From assembly GCA_009937085.1 (NCBI GenBank), contig JAACDD010000027.1, positions 1-14,259 of the forward strand: a DNA stretch of 14,259 bases, in the 5' to 3' direction. Below, piece by piece: positions 1-7,610 of the stretch; within the stretch, counting starts at the first letter, position 1, and the number at the start of each line of letters is the position of its first letter. The stretch comes from Bacteroidota bacterium (lineage in GTDB: Bacteria; Bacteroidota; Bacteroidia; Flavobacteriales; Flavobacteriaceae). A program made the position numbers and the translations under genes. A model generated the notes under the pieces. That model worked only from the letters and a program-made list of their open reading frames with translations, searched no databases and was not told the DNA's origin.

Positions 1-192
1 AAACTACAGGACACCAGAGTTTTTTTCCGTGTCAGCAGAAGTTGCTTGGTATGCATAACAGCAATTAAATCTATTTTGCGAAATGTAAAATACACGATTA
101 TACTCACTAACGGCAAAAAGATTTTTATCTCTAGAAACGGATACCGTTCCCTGATTGATTTTATTGAAAAAACCTACGAAACCGAGGTTTAA
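1..192 (+). CDS. LytTR-type DNA-binding domain protein, C-terminal end (partial)
   Basis: The frame is open from the first base to a TAA at 190-192 and gives 63 residues; the start lies outside the window. The translation holds an FFRVSRSCLV motif near residues 8-17, then an ITAIKSI segment, a strand, a TNGKKIFISR turn (about residues 42-51) and a final helix. This is the order of the LytTR DNA-binding domain, normally the C-terminal output domain of AlgR/AgrA/LytR-type response regulators. Most family members have Asn where this one has Cys in the LVCI stretch. The receiver or membrane part is not visible, so I cannot say whether it is a two-component regulator. It ends 38 nt before rocD on the same strand with no obvious terminator between. 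Confidence 0.85.
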   Translation, partial: KLQDTRVFFRVSRSCLVCITAIKSILRNVKYTIILTNGKKIFISRNGYRSLIDFIEKTYETEV

Positions 193-230
193 CTTTTTTA
201 TTGGCGCAGGCTTTAGTATTTTTGTTTATT

Positions 231-1514
231 ATGGCAACAAATATTTCGCTTACCAACCAGTTTATAGATTTAGAGCATCAATACGGCGCGCACAATTACC
301 ATCCGTTGCCTGTTGTTTTAGATAAGGGAGAAGGCGTTTATTTGTGGGATGTCGAGGGTAAAAAATACTTCGATTTTTTATCGGCCTATTCCGCAGTAAA
401 TCAGGGACATTGCCATCCTAAAATTGTACAAGCACTACAAGAGCAAGCACAACAGCTGTGTTTGACATCGCGTGCGTTTCACAATAGTGCATTTGGTCCT
501 TTTGCGGCATTTATTACCGAGTACTTCGGATTTGATAAAATTCTACCCATGAACTCGGGAGCCGAAGCCGTAGAAACGGCTATTAAAATTGCTCGAAAAT
601 GGGGTGTTCAGAAAAAAGGAATTTCACAAGAACAAGCGCAAATTGTGGTGTGTAACAACAATTTTCACGGAAGAACGACCACGATAATTTCGTTTTCAGA
701 CGACCAAGCAGCTAAAAAAGATTTCGGTCCTTACACGCCTGGATTTATTTCTATTCCACATAATGACATCAAAGCGCTCAAGGCGACTTTTGCGTCTAAT
801 AAAAATATTGTAGGTTTTCTTGTTGAACCTATCCAAGGTGAAGCAGGGATTTTTACTCCCGATGAAAATTATTTACGCGATGTTCAGCAGTTGTGTAATG
901 AGCACGATGTGCTCTTAATTGCCGATGAAATTCAAACCGGAATTGCTCGGACAGGTTCATTGTTAGCGGTTTGTGGAAATTGTGATTGCGAATCTTCCTG
1001 TCTGCGTCAACCCAATACGTTTGCAGCACCAGATATTTTGATTTTAGGTAAAGCGATTAGTGGAGGTGTTTATCCTGTTTCTGCAGTTTTGGCTGATAAT
1101 GCAGTTATGGATGTTATACAGCCTGGCGAACACGGAAGTACGTTTGGCGGAAACCCAATTGCGGCTGCGGTTGCTACGGCAGCTTTGAATGTAGTAAAAG
1201 ATGAAAATCTCGCTCAGAATGCACGTAAACTCGGACAGCTTTTCCGAAATGCTATAAACGAATACATCAAAACGAGTAATATTGTTACGCTTGTTCGTGG
1301 TAAAGGATTGTTAAATGCTATTGTTATCAATGATTCACCCGATAGCGAAACAGCATGGAACATTTGTTTGGCTTTAAAAGAAAACGGCTTGCTTGCCAAG
1401 CCCACGCATGGGAATATTATTCGTTTTGCACCTCCGCTAGTGATGAATGAAAACGAGCTTATGGCTTGTGTGGATATTATTGTTAAAACACTTCGCGCTT
1501 TTGAGCCAAATTAA
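231..1514 (+). CDS. rocD: Ornithine aminotransferase (PLP-dependent, class III)
   Basis: The product is a 427-residue fold-type I aminotransferase that converts ornithine and 2-oxoglutarate to glutamate-5-semialdehyde and glutamate. The PLP signature is plain: D232 in ADEIQTG, and the Schiff-base lysine K274 in LGKAISGG. NSGAEAVETAIK near residue 109 and GSTFGGNP downstream also match the family over its full length. The ATG at 231 is chosen; an upstream TTG at 201 would add ten unconserved residues. Between the Asp motif and the Lys is a cysteine cluster, C248-x2-C251-x-C253-x3-C257, in a loop that most non-Bacteroidota ornithine aminotransferases lack. I recall similar insertions in flavobacterial homologues, but this is memory, not a search. 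The next gene follows after 5 nt, so the two are probably co-transcribed. Confidence 0.93.
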   Translation: MATNISLTNQFIDLEHQYGAHNYHPLPVVLDKGEGVYLWDVEGKKYFDFLSAYSAVNQGHCHPKIVQALQEQAQQLCLTSRAFHNSAFGPFAAFITEYFGFDKILPMNSGAEAVETAIKIARKWGVQKKGISQEQAQIVVCNNNFHGRTTTIISFSDDQAAKKDFGPYTPGFISIPHNDIKALKATFASNKNIVGFLVEPIQGEAGIFTPDENYLRDVQQLCNEHDVLLIADEIQTGIARTGSLLAVCGNCDCESSCLRQPNTFAAPDILILGKAISGGVYPVSAVLADNAVMDVIQPGEHGSTFGGNPIAAAVATAALNVVKDENLAQNARKLGQLFRNAINEYIKTSNIVTLVRGKGLLNAIVINDSPDSETAWNICLALKENGLLAKPTHGNIIRFAPPLVMNENELMACVDIIVKTLRAFEPN

Positions 1515-1519
1515 AGCAG

Positions 1520-2668
1520 ATGGATTTAATCTATCTCGATAACGCTGCAACCACACCTATTTTTCCAGAAGTAGTTGATGCCATGCATCAGACCATGAAA
1601 AAACATTATGGTAACCCTTCCTCTGTCCATGCGGCTGGTCGTGCTGCAAAAGCAAAAGTAGAATCTGCACGAAAATACATTGCCAATCTACTTGGTGCGC
1701 TACCGCAAGAAATCATTTTTACGTCTGGTGGAACTGAGGGTGATAACACCGTTATACAATGCGCCGTACATCATTTGGGGATCAAACACATTATCAGCTC
1801 TCCCATTGAGCATCATGCCGTTTTAAATCCGTTGGAACATCTTGCAGCGCAAGGTTTGATAACGCTTCACATGGTACAAGTATTGCCAAATGGACTTCCT
1901 GACATGGACGATTTGGAACGATTACTTTCAGAAATACCCGCCAAGAAATTGGTAAGCCTGATGCATATAAACAACGAGGTTGGTACTGTTTTAGATGTAG
2001 AAGCAGTTGGAACTTTATGTCATAGTTATGATGCGCTTTTCCATTCCGATACCGTACAATCGATAGGGCACTTTCCTTTAAAATTAAATGAATTGCCAAT
2101 TGATTTTGCAGTTGCTGCTGCTCATAAATTCCACGGACCTAAAGGGGTTGGGTTTTTATATGCTCGTAAACAAACTGCCTTGGGCGCGTTGCTTTTGGGA
2201 GGTACACAAGAACGCGGTATGCGCGCTGGCACAGAATCGGTACATAATATTGTAGGTATGGAAATGGCGTTGCGTATGTCCTACGAAACCTTGGAAGCAG
2301 ATACCACTAAACTTAAGACACTTAAAAAGTATTGCATACAAAAACTGGAACACGCATTACCGGGAACCACTTTTAATGGCGCTTGTGCTGATTTTGACAC
2401 CAGTACGCATACTATTGTCAACGCACGTCTTCCCATGAACGAGAAGAAGGCACAATTACTCGCATTTCATCTTGATTTACAAGGAATTTGTTGTTCAAAA
2501 GGAAGTGCTTGCCAGTCGGGAAGTGTATCGGGTTCGCATGTACTTAATACATTACTCACAAAAGAAGAAAATAAATTGCCTTCGCTTCGATTTTCATTTT
2601 CGGCACACAACACCAAAGCAGAGATAGATACATTGGTAGCTATATTGGTGGCTTATGTTAACAGTTAA
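1520..2668 (+). CDS. Cysteine desulfurase, NifS/IscS family
   Basis: The 382-residue protein is a class V PLP enzyme that removes sulfur from cysteine as an enzyme-bound persulfide. Visible family marks are YLDNAATT at the N-terminus, GNPSSVHAAGR, FTSGGTEGDN, the PLP lysine K203 in AAHKFHGPKG, RAGTES, and the catalytic cysteine C331 in SKGSACQSGS, on the mobile loop. C324 and C325 lie just before that loop. Length and motif order fit the NifS/IscS group better than SufS. No IscU, SufE or Fe-S assembly gene is in the window, so its sulfur acceptor is unknown; tRNA thiolation is as possible as cluster assembly. I give no symbol for that reason. Its stop overlaps by 4 nt the stop of the opposing receptor gene. 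Confidence 0.92.
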   Translation: MDLIYLDNAATTPIFPEVVDAMHQTMKKHYGNPSSVHAAGRAAKAKVESARKYIANLLGALPQEIIFTSGGTEGDNTVIQCAVHHLGIKHIISSPIEHHAVLNPLEHLAAQGLITLHMVQVLPNGLPDMDDLERLLSEIPAKKLVSLMHINNEVGTVLDVEAVGTLCHSYDALFHSDTVQSIGHFPLKLNELPIDFAVAAAHKFHGPKGVGFLYARKQTALGALLLGGTQERGMRAGTESVHNIVGMEMALRMSYETLEADTTKLKTLKKYCIQKLEHALPGTTFNGACADFDTSTHTIVNARLPMNEKKAQLLAFHLDLQGICCSKGSACQSGSVSGSHVLNTLLTKEENKLPSLRFSFSAHNTKAEIDTLVAILVAYVNS

Positions 2669-5106
2669 AACCTTGCGCTAAGCTTAATGTTAAAAACACG
2701 CGGCGTCATATAGTTTGGAATGCCAAATTGCCGTTGTGTATATACATCTCTGACCCAAGTATTTGTGATGGCATTTTGCACATCAAATACATTGATAATT
2801 TCAACTCCAATTTGCAGTTCCTCGAAAGTTTGAAAGGCGTTTTTAAAACGGGTGTCATCTTTTATGACATATAAAAAACCAATATCGGCACGTTTGTAGT
2901 CACGAAGTCTGTTTTGATAATTATAGGCGTCTGCATAGCTCGGAGATCCACCGGGTAATCCCGTATTGTACACCAAGTTTAGATTCATTTTTAAAAAGGG
3001 TAATCTAGGTACATAATCCTGGAATAGCATGGCAAATTTTAATCGCTGATCTGTTGGCCGGGCAATTTTACCTCTGTTGTTTTGATTTTCTTCGGCTTTT
3101 AACAACCCTAGACTTATCCATGATTCAGTACCTGGCACAAACTCTCCGTTTAGGCGCATATCTAGCCCGTATACCCATGCTTTGGTATTGTTATCTGCCA
3201 AATATCGAATCCGCACATTCTCCAACGTATATGGATTTACATCCCACAAATACTTGTAGTAGGCCGCGGCTTGAAATACAAAAGGCCTGTCCCAAAGCGA
3301 AAATTTTCGGTCATGACTCCCAACAATATGAAAAGATTGCTGTGGCTTTACATCTGGATTTATGTTGCCGTTTCTATCACGTAATTCTTTGTAAAAAGGC
3401 GCTTGTGCATAATTTCCAAGTGATAATCGAGATACGATATTTGGGTTCTTTACAGGCTGCAAACTCAATTGTACACGTGGACTAAAAAATGTACTTCCAG
3501 CCTTACTAAAGTTTGTTAATTCCCAGTGGTGTAAACGAACACCTGCCGATAGCCATGCTACGCTGTTGCCCATCAAAAAGCGATTGTTCCATTGCAAATA
3601 CCCCGAGATTCTGTTAAGTGTGCTTTGTTGTGTTGCTCGAATATTGTTAAACAGTTCTAAAGGACCTTCAAATGGTTCATAAGGCTGATTGTTTTTTGCC
3701 ATAAGCGCTGGTGGGCGTATGGAGAATCCAGCGGAGTCAATCTTTTCCCATTCCACAATACGGTCACGAATATCTTCTGATTTTAACTGTATTCCCCAGC
3801 GTAATTCATGCTTTTCTCCAATGTGTTTTCCCGCAATATCAATAGATGAAATTAACGCATCAAAATCGTTTCTACCATGTGTGTGTTGGCTACCAACTCC
3901 TTCTGCAAAGGAAACATTCCCTAGATCTTCAGAGCCGATTTCAGTGTTAGGGTCTCCTAACAGGTATTGTGCTAATATGTCAAAATATTCTTGTTCTTTG
4001 GTTTGATAGACCGATGCGGTAAGTATATATTGTGTTTTTTTATTGGGCTGGAATGTAGTTTTAAGTGCACCTAAATAAGTTTGATATACATCTTTTTCCT
4101 CTCCGCTGTAATATACCAAAAGCGCACGCGGGTCATCAATAGTTCCAAAATTGGTTTGCCGTGTTTGTGGTGCGTAGTTGTAATCATTTCTAGAAATTGA
4201 CCCTAAAAATTGAAACTTCCATGCTTCTTGTTTTTGATAGGTGATAAAGGTTTGGGCATCGGCAAAAGCGGGTTGGTATTGTGCACTAGTTTCTTTTTGA
4301 TTTACAAGTAATTGATTGTCGCGATAACGTACACCAGCAATTGCGGACCAATTCTTTTTTGTAGTACCATAGCTGATACTTCCTCCTAATAAACTTGCCT
4401 CAACACTTGTTTCAGTTTGCGTAGGTGTTTTATAATTAATGTCTAAAACAGAGGAAAGTTTATCGCCATATCTGGCTTCAAATCCACCAGCCTTAAACGT
4501 CACATTTTGAATCAAATCTGGATTTAGAAAACTCAAGCCTTCTTGCTGTCCTGCTCTAATGAGCGTAGGTCTATAAACTTCTATTCCATTTACATACACC
4601 AAATTTTCATCGTAATTCCCACCTCTAACAGCATATTGCGTACTTAGTTCGTTATTTGAATTTACACCAGGTAAACTCAATAATAGGTTTTCGACACCCG
4701 CATTAGCACCTGTAATGGTGCGAATGGCTTTTGGCGAAAGAACGGTTACACCACGTATTCGAGCTGATCGGTTTCCCTGTATTACAACCTCCCCGATTTG
4801 CTCGGTTTTGGTGTTCATAACGGGGTGAATTTCTGTTGAAGTATTCGGTTTTAAGGATAAAGAAAGGGTTATGTTTTTGTGCGAAATATGCGAAAATGTT
4901 AACTCAATTTGACGCTCTGATGGTACATCGAGCTGAAAAAAACCATTTTCGTTAGTTGTCGTACCTATTCCAAGATTCGTTGTAATAGAAACAAATGGGA
5001 TCGACTCTTGATTTGTATTTGTTACAATTCCTTGAACTGTTGCGTTTTGCGCGAATACCCCCAGCGAGCTAAGCCAAAATAGCAATGATCCAATACACTT
5101 TTTCAT
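2665..5106 (-). CDS. TonB-dependent outer-membrane receptor with CarboxypepD-like N-terminal domain
   Basis: The 813-residue protein has a signal peptide ending near FAQ (residues 18-20). A carboxypeptidase regulatory-like beta-sandwich follows (about 22-107; VQGIVTN and NENGFFQL). A plug domain comes next (about 108-225), with ENLLLSLPGV, YAVRGGNYDENLVYVNG and FEARYGDKLSSVLDI. The rest is beta-barrel strands rich in aromatic residues, ending in KLSARF. This is the usual build of Bacteroidota TonB-dependent transporters, which import large substrates using energy passed from the inner membrane. There is no SusD partner, so it is not a classical glycan-uptake pair and the substrate cannot be read from the sequence. 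Its ATG overlaps the TGA of the upstream M23 peptidase gene (ATGA), which implies translational coupling. Confidence 0.92.
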   Translation of the reverse strand: MKKCIGSLLFWLSSLGVFAQNATVQGIVTNTNQESIPFVSITTNLGIGTTTNENGFFQLDVPSERQIELTFSHISHKNITLSLSLKPNTSTEIHPVMNTKTEQIGEVVIQGNRSARIRGVTVLSPKAIRTITGANAGVENLLLSLPGVNSNNELSTQYAVRGGNYDENLVYVNGIEVYRPTLIRAGQQEGLSFLNPDLIQNVTFKAGGFEARYGDKLSSVLDINYKTPTQTETSVEASLLGGSISYGTTKKNWSAIAGVRYRDNQLLVNQKETSAQYQPAFADAQTFITYQKQEAWKFQFLGSISRNDYNYAPQTRQTNFGTIDDPRALLVYYSGEEKDVYQTYLGALKTTFQPNKKTQYILTASVYQTKEQEYFDILAQYLLGDPNTEIGSEDLGNVSFAEGVGSQHTHGRNDFDALISSIDIAGKHIGEKHELRWGIQLKSEDIRDRIVEWEKIDSAGFSIRPPALMAKNNQPYEPFEGPLELFNNIRATQQSTLNRISGYLQWNNRFLMGNSVAWLSAGVRLHHWELTNFSKAGSTFFSPRVQLSLQPVKNPNIVSRLSLGNYAQAPFYKELRDRNGNINPDVKPQQSFHIVGSHDRKFSLWDRPFVFQAAAYYKYLWDVNPYTLENVRIRYLADNNTKAWVYGLDMRLNGEFVPGTESWISLGLLKAEENQNNRGKIARPTDQRLKFAMLFQDYVPRLPFLKMNLNLVYNTGLPGGSPSYADAYNYQNRLRDYKRADIGFLYVIKDDTRFKNAFQTFEELQIGVEIINVFDVQNAITNTWVRDVYTQRQFGIPNYMTPRVFNIKLSARF

Positions 5107-6758
5107 TCTTTACGATAAAACGTTGTTTCAAATGTAGTGTTGTTCCCTGCTTTATCCCAAACAATTAGCTGTAATTTATGTTTTACTTGTGACAGTTTTA
5201 TGGGGTCTTTAAATCTAAATGTTAATTCGTTCTTTTTTTGCTCGTGTTCAAACAAGATCCATTTCCCGTTTAAGTATCCTTCATAACGATCAACACCTGT
5301 TTCTAAATCTTTTACAGTAAAACGAATGTCTTTTTCTAGCGAAATCCAACGATTACTAATGTTTTTTTGATCTGTTATAATAGGAGGCAAGGTGTCCTGA
5401 AGCACTGCAATTTCGCCCGTGCTTTTTAAGCGAGCGGTAAAATTCCCTTTAGCGTTTCTTTTGGTCACAAACCCCCAACGATTGGATTGTTTTAGCGCAA
5501 GATACTCCCCTTTAAGCGTATCAGCTTTCTTAAAAGTGAGTGTATAAGGTTTATTGAAATACACATAAGGGTTCTCAACGTTCAACGTATCCTTGTCCAT
5601 AAAAATGTTAAGGGATGTGGTTTCGTTAAACGTGTTGGCGTTGAAATATATTTCGGCGTTTTCAAATTCAAAAAGGTAATCTCTGTTTGTGTGAAACATT
5701 TTTCCTTCTCGAGGCGCTTCTTTTTGTACCCAAACCGCTTCCTTTTTTCCAATAATAGGCACAATTAAATGCGTGCTGTTGCCAGCTACATCGCGCAGTG
5801 TTACATTGTATGTATAACGTACTCCCTCATGAATATCTGCCAGCCCATTTTCAAAAAAATTGACAAATGGAACTGCAGCTTCGAATGGGTTAAAAAGCCG
5901 CATTATTTTCTTTTTAGTGTCAATATAGTGGGGGTAATCAACAAGTTTATGCATATGCTTTGTGTCGTCAAAAGAGAGCGTGTCAAAGCGCGCTAAAAAG
6001 CGCTGTTCACCATTAAGTTTCGCCGATATTTCAAACGTTCCGTTTTTGTTATGCGAGTTATCTTGTCGGTCAAAATGCTCCATTCCAAATCCGATTGTAC
6101 CCAGTGCAAACACAGTATCAGCAACAAATAGACTATCGTTTTTTTGGGTAATATTAAGTTGTATTTTTTCTTCAGATTGATTTGCTACACCACGAATTGG
6201 ATAAACAAAGGCTTGTTTAATTACTGGCCTACGTGTGTCTTTTACGTCAATACCGCCTAATATTGGATTAAATGGAATTTGATTTGCACTGTTGCGCAAT
6301 TCAAAATGTAAATGCGGTCCAAACGACGATCCTGTATTCCCTGATAAACCTATAATTTCTCCTTTTTTTACAGGAATTTCAGTTGGCTCGAGATAAAAAT
6401 GTGTGAGGTAACTTTTGTTGGCATATTGTTTTTTTCGAACGAATGGAACAATCTTATCGCTATAGCGTTGTAAATGTGCATAAACACTTGTGGTCCCATT
6501 CGGATGATTGATGTAAAGTGCTTTGCCATATCCACCTTGTTGAATTTTGATGCGCGAGACATAACCGTCGGCAACTGCCCGCAAGGGTAAGCCTTCTTTA
6601 CTTTGTGTTCTAATGTCAACTCCTGCATGAAAATGAGTTCCCCGAAGTTCTGCAAAAGTTCCTGAAAGTTGGATAGGGATATCAACGGGCGGTTGATAAT
6701 ATTGTGCGGCTGCGTGTACACAACAACCGATTGTAAATAGTAAGATTATTCGGTTCAT
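5103..6758 (-). CDS. M23 family metallopeptidase (LytM domain), exported
   Basis: The 551-residue protein has a signal peptide (cleavage near AAAQ, residues 16-19). An N-terminal M23/LytM domain spans about residues 25-175. Zinc ligands are H44 and D48 in HFHAGVD and H151 in HLHFE; H95 (YAHL) and H149 are the likely catalytic histidines. Compared with standard LytM domains, an extra stretch of roughly 25 residues (about 105-128) sits between YAHL and the VKKGEIIGLSGNTG core. The remaining 370 or so residues look beta-rich, perhaps Ig-like, with a final segment (DKAGNNTTFE) like bacterial Ig repeats. All active-site residues are present, so an active peptidoglycan endopeptidase is expected. 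It is divergent from the coiled-coil/zapA genes and coupled to the downstream receptor. Confidence 0.9.
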   Translation of the reverse strand: MNRIILLFTIGCCVHAAAQYYQPPVDIPIQLSGTFAELRGTHFHAGVDIRTQSKEGLPLRAVADGYVSRIKIQQGGYGKALYINHPNGTTSVYAHLQRYSDKIVPFVRKKQYANKSYLTHFYLEPTEIPVKKGEIIGLSGNTGSSFGPHLHFELRNSANQIPFNPILGGIDVKDTRRPVIKQAFVYPIRGVANQSEEKIQLNITQKNDSLFVADTVFALGTIGFGMEHFDRQDNSHNKNGTFEISAKLNGEQRFLARFDTLSFDDTKHMHKLVDYPHYIDTKKKIMRLFNPFEAAVPFVNFFENGLADIHEGVRYTYNVTLRDVAGNSTHLIVPIIGKKEAVWVQKEAPREGKMFHTNRDYLFEFENAEIYFNANTFNETTSLNIFMDKDTLNVENPYVYFNKPYTLTFKKADTLKGEYLALKQSNRWGFVTKRNAKGNFTARLKSTGEIAVLQDTLPPIITDQKNISNRWISLEKDIRFTVKDLETGVDRYEGYLNGKWILFEHEQKKNELTFRFKDPIKLSQVKHKLQLIVWDKAGNNTTFETTFYRKE

Positions 6759-6804
6759 GACAGCAAAAATACATCAATATTCCACAAAGCTTATGACGGA
6801 ATAC

Positions 6805-6835
6805 TTGTAAAAACGTGATAGCTTAGGTACATTTG
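6805..6835 (+). promoter_or_regulatory. Bacteroidota-type promoter (TTG-N20-TAnnTTTG) for the coiled-coil/zapA genes
   Basis: TTG at 6805-6807 is followed after 20 nt by TACATTTG at 6828-6835. This is a full match to the Bacteroidota -33/-7 consensus (TTTG, 17-23 nt, TAnnTTTG). The expected transcription start is around 6840, about 14 nt before the ATG at 6854. It lies in the gap between two divergent genes, where a promoter is needed. Confidence 0.7.
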
Positions 6836-6853
6836 AGATGAATTTTACATTAT

Positions 6854-7156
6854 ATGGAAAATGCTGCGCTGCAAGAATTACAACAGTTAGAAAATCAGTT
6901 ACATATACTAGTAGCTAAATTGCAGCAATTAGAGCAGCAAAATCAAAAGCTTGAACTTGCATTAGCAGAAACAGCCGCCAAGTTTGAAAAGAAGCACGAC
7001 ATGTCACGTACGTGGCAAGAAAAATACGAAGCGCTTAAATCTGCACAAGGAATAAATACAGGAGATACTGCTGCAAAAAAACGGGCCCTTCATCATATAG
7101 ATGCCTTAATTAACGAAGTAGATGCATGTATTGCACAACTTGAAATTGGAGACTGA
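6854..7156 (+). CDS. Small coiled-coil protein upstream of zapA (possible divisome partner)
   Basis: The 100-residue protein has no signal peptide and is probably cytosolic. Residues 9-37 form an unbroken heptad ladder: L9, L12, L16, L19, L23, L26, N30, L33 and L37 alternate 3-4-3-4. The single Asn in the core is typical of parallel coiled coils. A second helix with I82, L85, I86, V89 and L96 follows a Gly/Asp-containing break near residue 68. The TGA overlaps the zapA ATG by one base, so the two are translationally coupled. Small coiled-coil proteins encoded next to ZapA occur in other phyla (ZauP in Caulobacter, and ZapB as an unlinked E. coli partner). A role as a ZapA partner is inferred from fold and position, not from sequence homology I can show. 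Confidence 0.85.
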   Translation: MENAALQELQQLENQLHILVAKLQQLEQQNQKLELALAETAAKFEKKHDMSRTWQEKYEALKSAQGINTGDTAAKKRALHHIDALINEVDACIAQLEIGD

Positions 7157-7440
7157 TGCAAAAAATTAAACTTTCGATTGCCGATAGGGTATATCCGTTA
7201 AGCGTTCCTGAAGGAGAGGAGGCTATTTTACGCGAAGCCGCAAAAAGTATAAATAGTATGGTAGAGCATTTTGAAAAAAATTATGCTGTCAAAGACAAAC
7301 AAGATGTGTTGGCAATGTGCGCCTTACAAATTGCTGTTCAGGCAAGCAAAGAGACGGATGCGTCGGCTGCAAATCAAACAGAAATTCAGAAAAAAGTACT
7401 ATCTTTAAAAAAGTATTTGGAGGCACAACTGCCTTCTTAA
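7156..7440 (+). CDS. zapA: Cell division protein ZapA
   Basis: The 94-residue protein matches the ZapA family in length and order: a short N-terminal strand region (KIKLSIADRVYPLSV, residues 3-17), PEGEEAILREAAKSIN, then a long C-terminal helix with QDVLAMCALQIAVQ. ZapA binds FtsZ in the cytosol and bundles its filaments at the division site. The gene starts inside the stop codon of the coiled-coil gene (TGATG) and is served by the promoter before that gene. A structured RNA follows only a few nt after its stop. Many flavobacteria have the ribonuclease Y gene near this point; here it is absent and an opposing membrane protein gene follows. Confidence 0.9.
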   Translation: MQKIKLSIADRVYPLSVPEGEEAILREAAKSINSMVEHFEKNYAVKDKQDVLAMCALQIAVQASKETDASAANQTEIQKKVLSLKKYLEAQLPS

Positions 7441-7443
7441 TGC

Positions 7444-7610
7444 CCAACCTACATCAGGTACATTTTTTGATAAACTCAACGCTAATATAATTCGAAGAGG
7501 TGAGTTTTGGGTGCTAAAGCAAGCCGCCTGTGCGGATCCTTGAACACTCAGGTAGCCTCAAACCTGTTTTTTTTCGAGTTTATGCAAAACTTACTCGGTG
7601 TAGGTTTTTT
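7444..7610 (+). ncRNA. ssrS: 6S RNA, flavobacterial type (6S-Flavo-like), with intrinsic terminator
   Basis: The roughly 165-nt gap after zapA folds into one long closing stem. AACCTACA (7446-7453) pairs with TGTAGGTT (7599-7606). TTTTG-ATAAACTC (7465-7477) pairs with GAGTTTAT-g-CAAAA (7576-7589) with one bulged G. Short helices in between make the stem nearly continuous. It encloses a large, AT-rich 5' strand (7478-7496) and an apical hairpin: CAAG-CCGC (7520-7527) with GCGG-atc-CTTG (7532-7542). A six-T run (7605-7610) ends it, which fixes the strand. The 3' side can instead form CAGGT (7549-7553)/ACCTG (7562-7566), in conflict with GAGG/CCTC pairing. A closing stem, central bubble and switchable 3' hairpin are the hallmarks of 6S RNA, which binds RNA polymerase as an open-promoter mimic. 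Position next to zapA supports this. I matched it by eye, not with a covariance model; the 5' end is approximate. Confidence 0.7.

Noticed and set aside
201..230. TTG start giving rocD ten extra residues
   Set aside because: The added residues are hydrophobic and unlike the family; the ATG at 231 begins the conserved protein.
201..2668. rocD and desulfurase as a new sulfur-ornithine system
   Set aside because: Only two genes, both ordinary family members; adjacency alone does not show a shared pathway.
3054..4006. Plus-strand open frames inside the receptor gene
   Set aside because: The receptor reading frame is continuous and carries all family motifs; the antisense frames show no domain or start signal.
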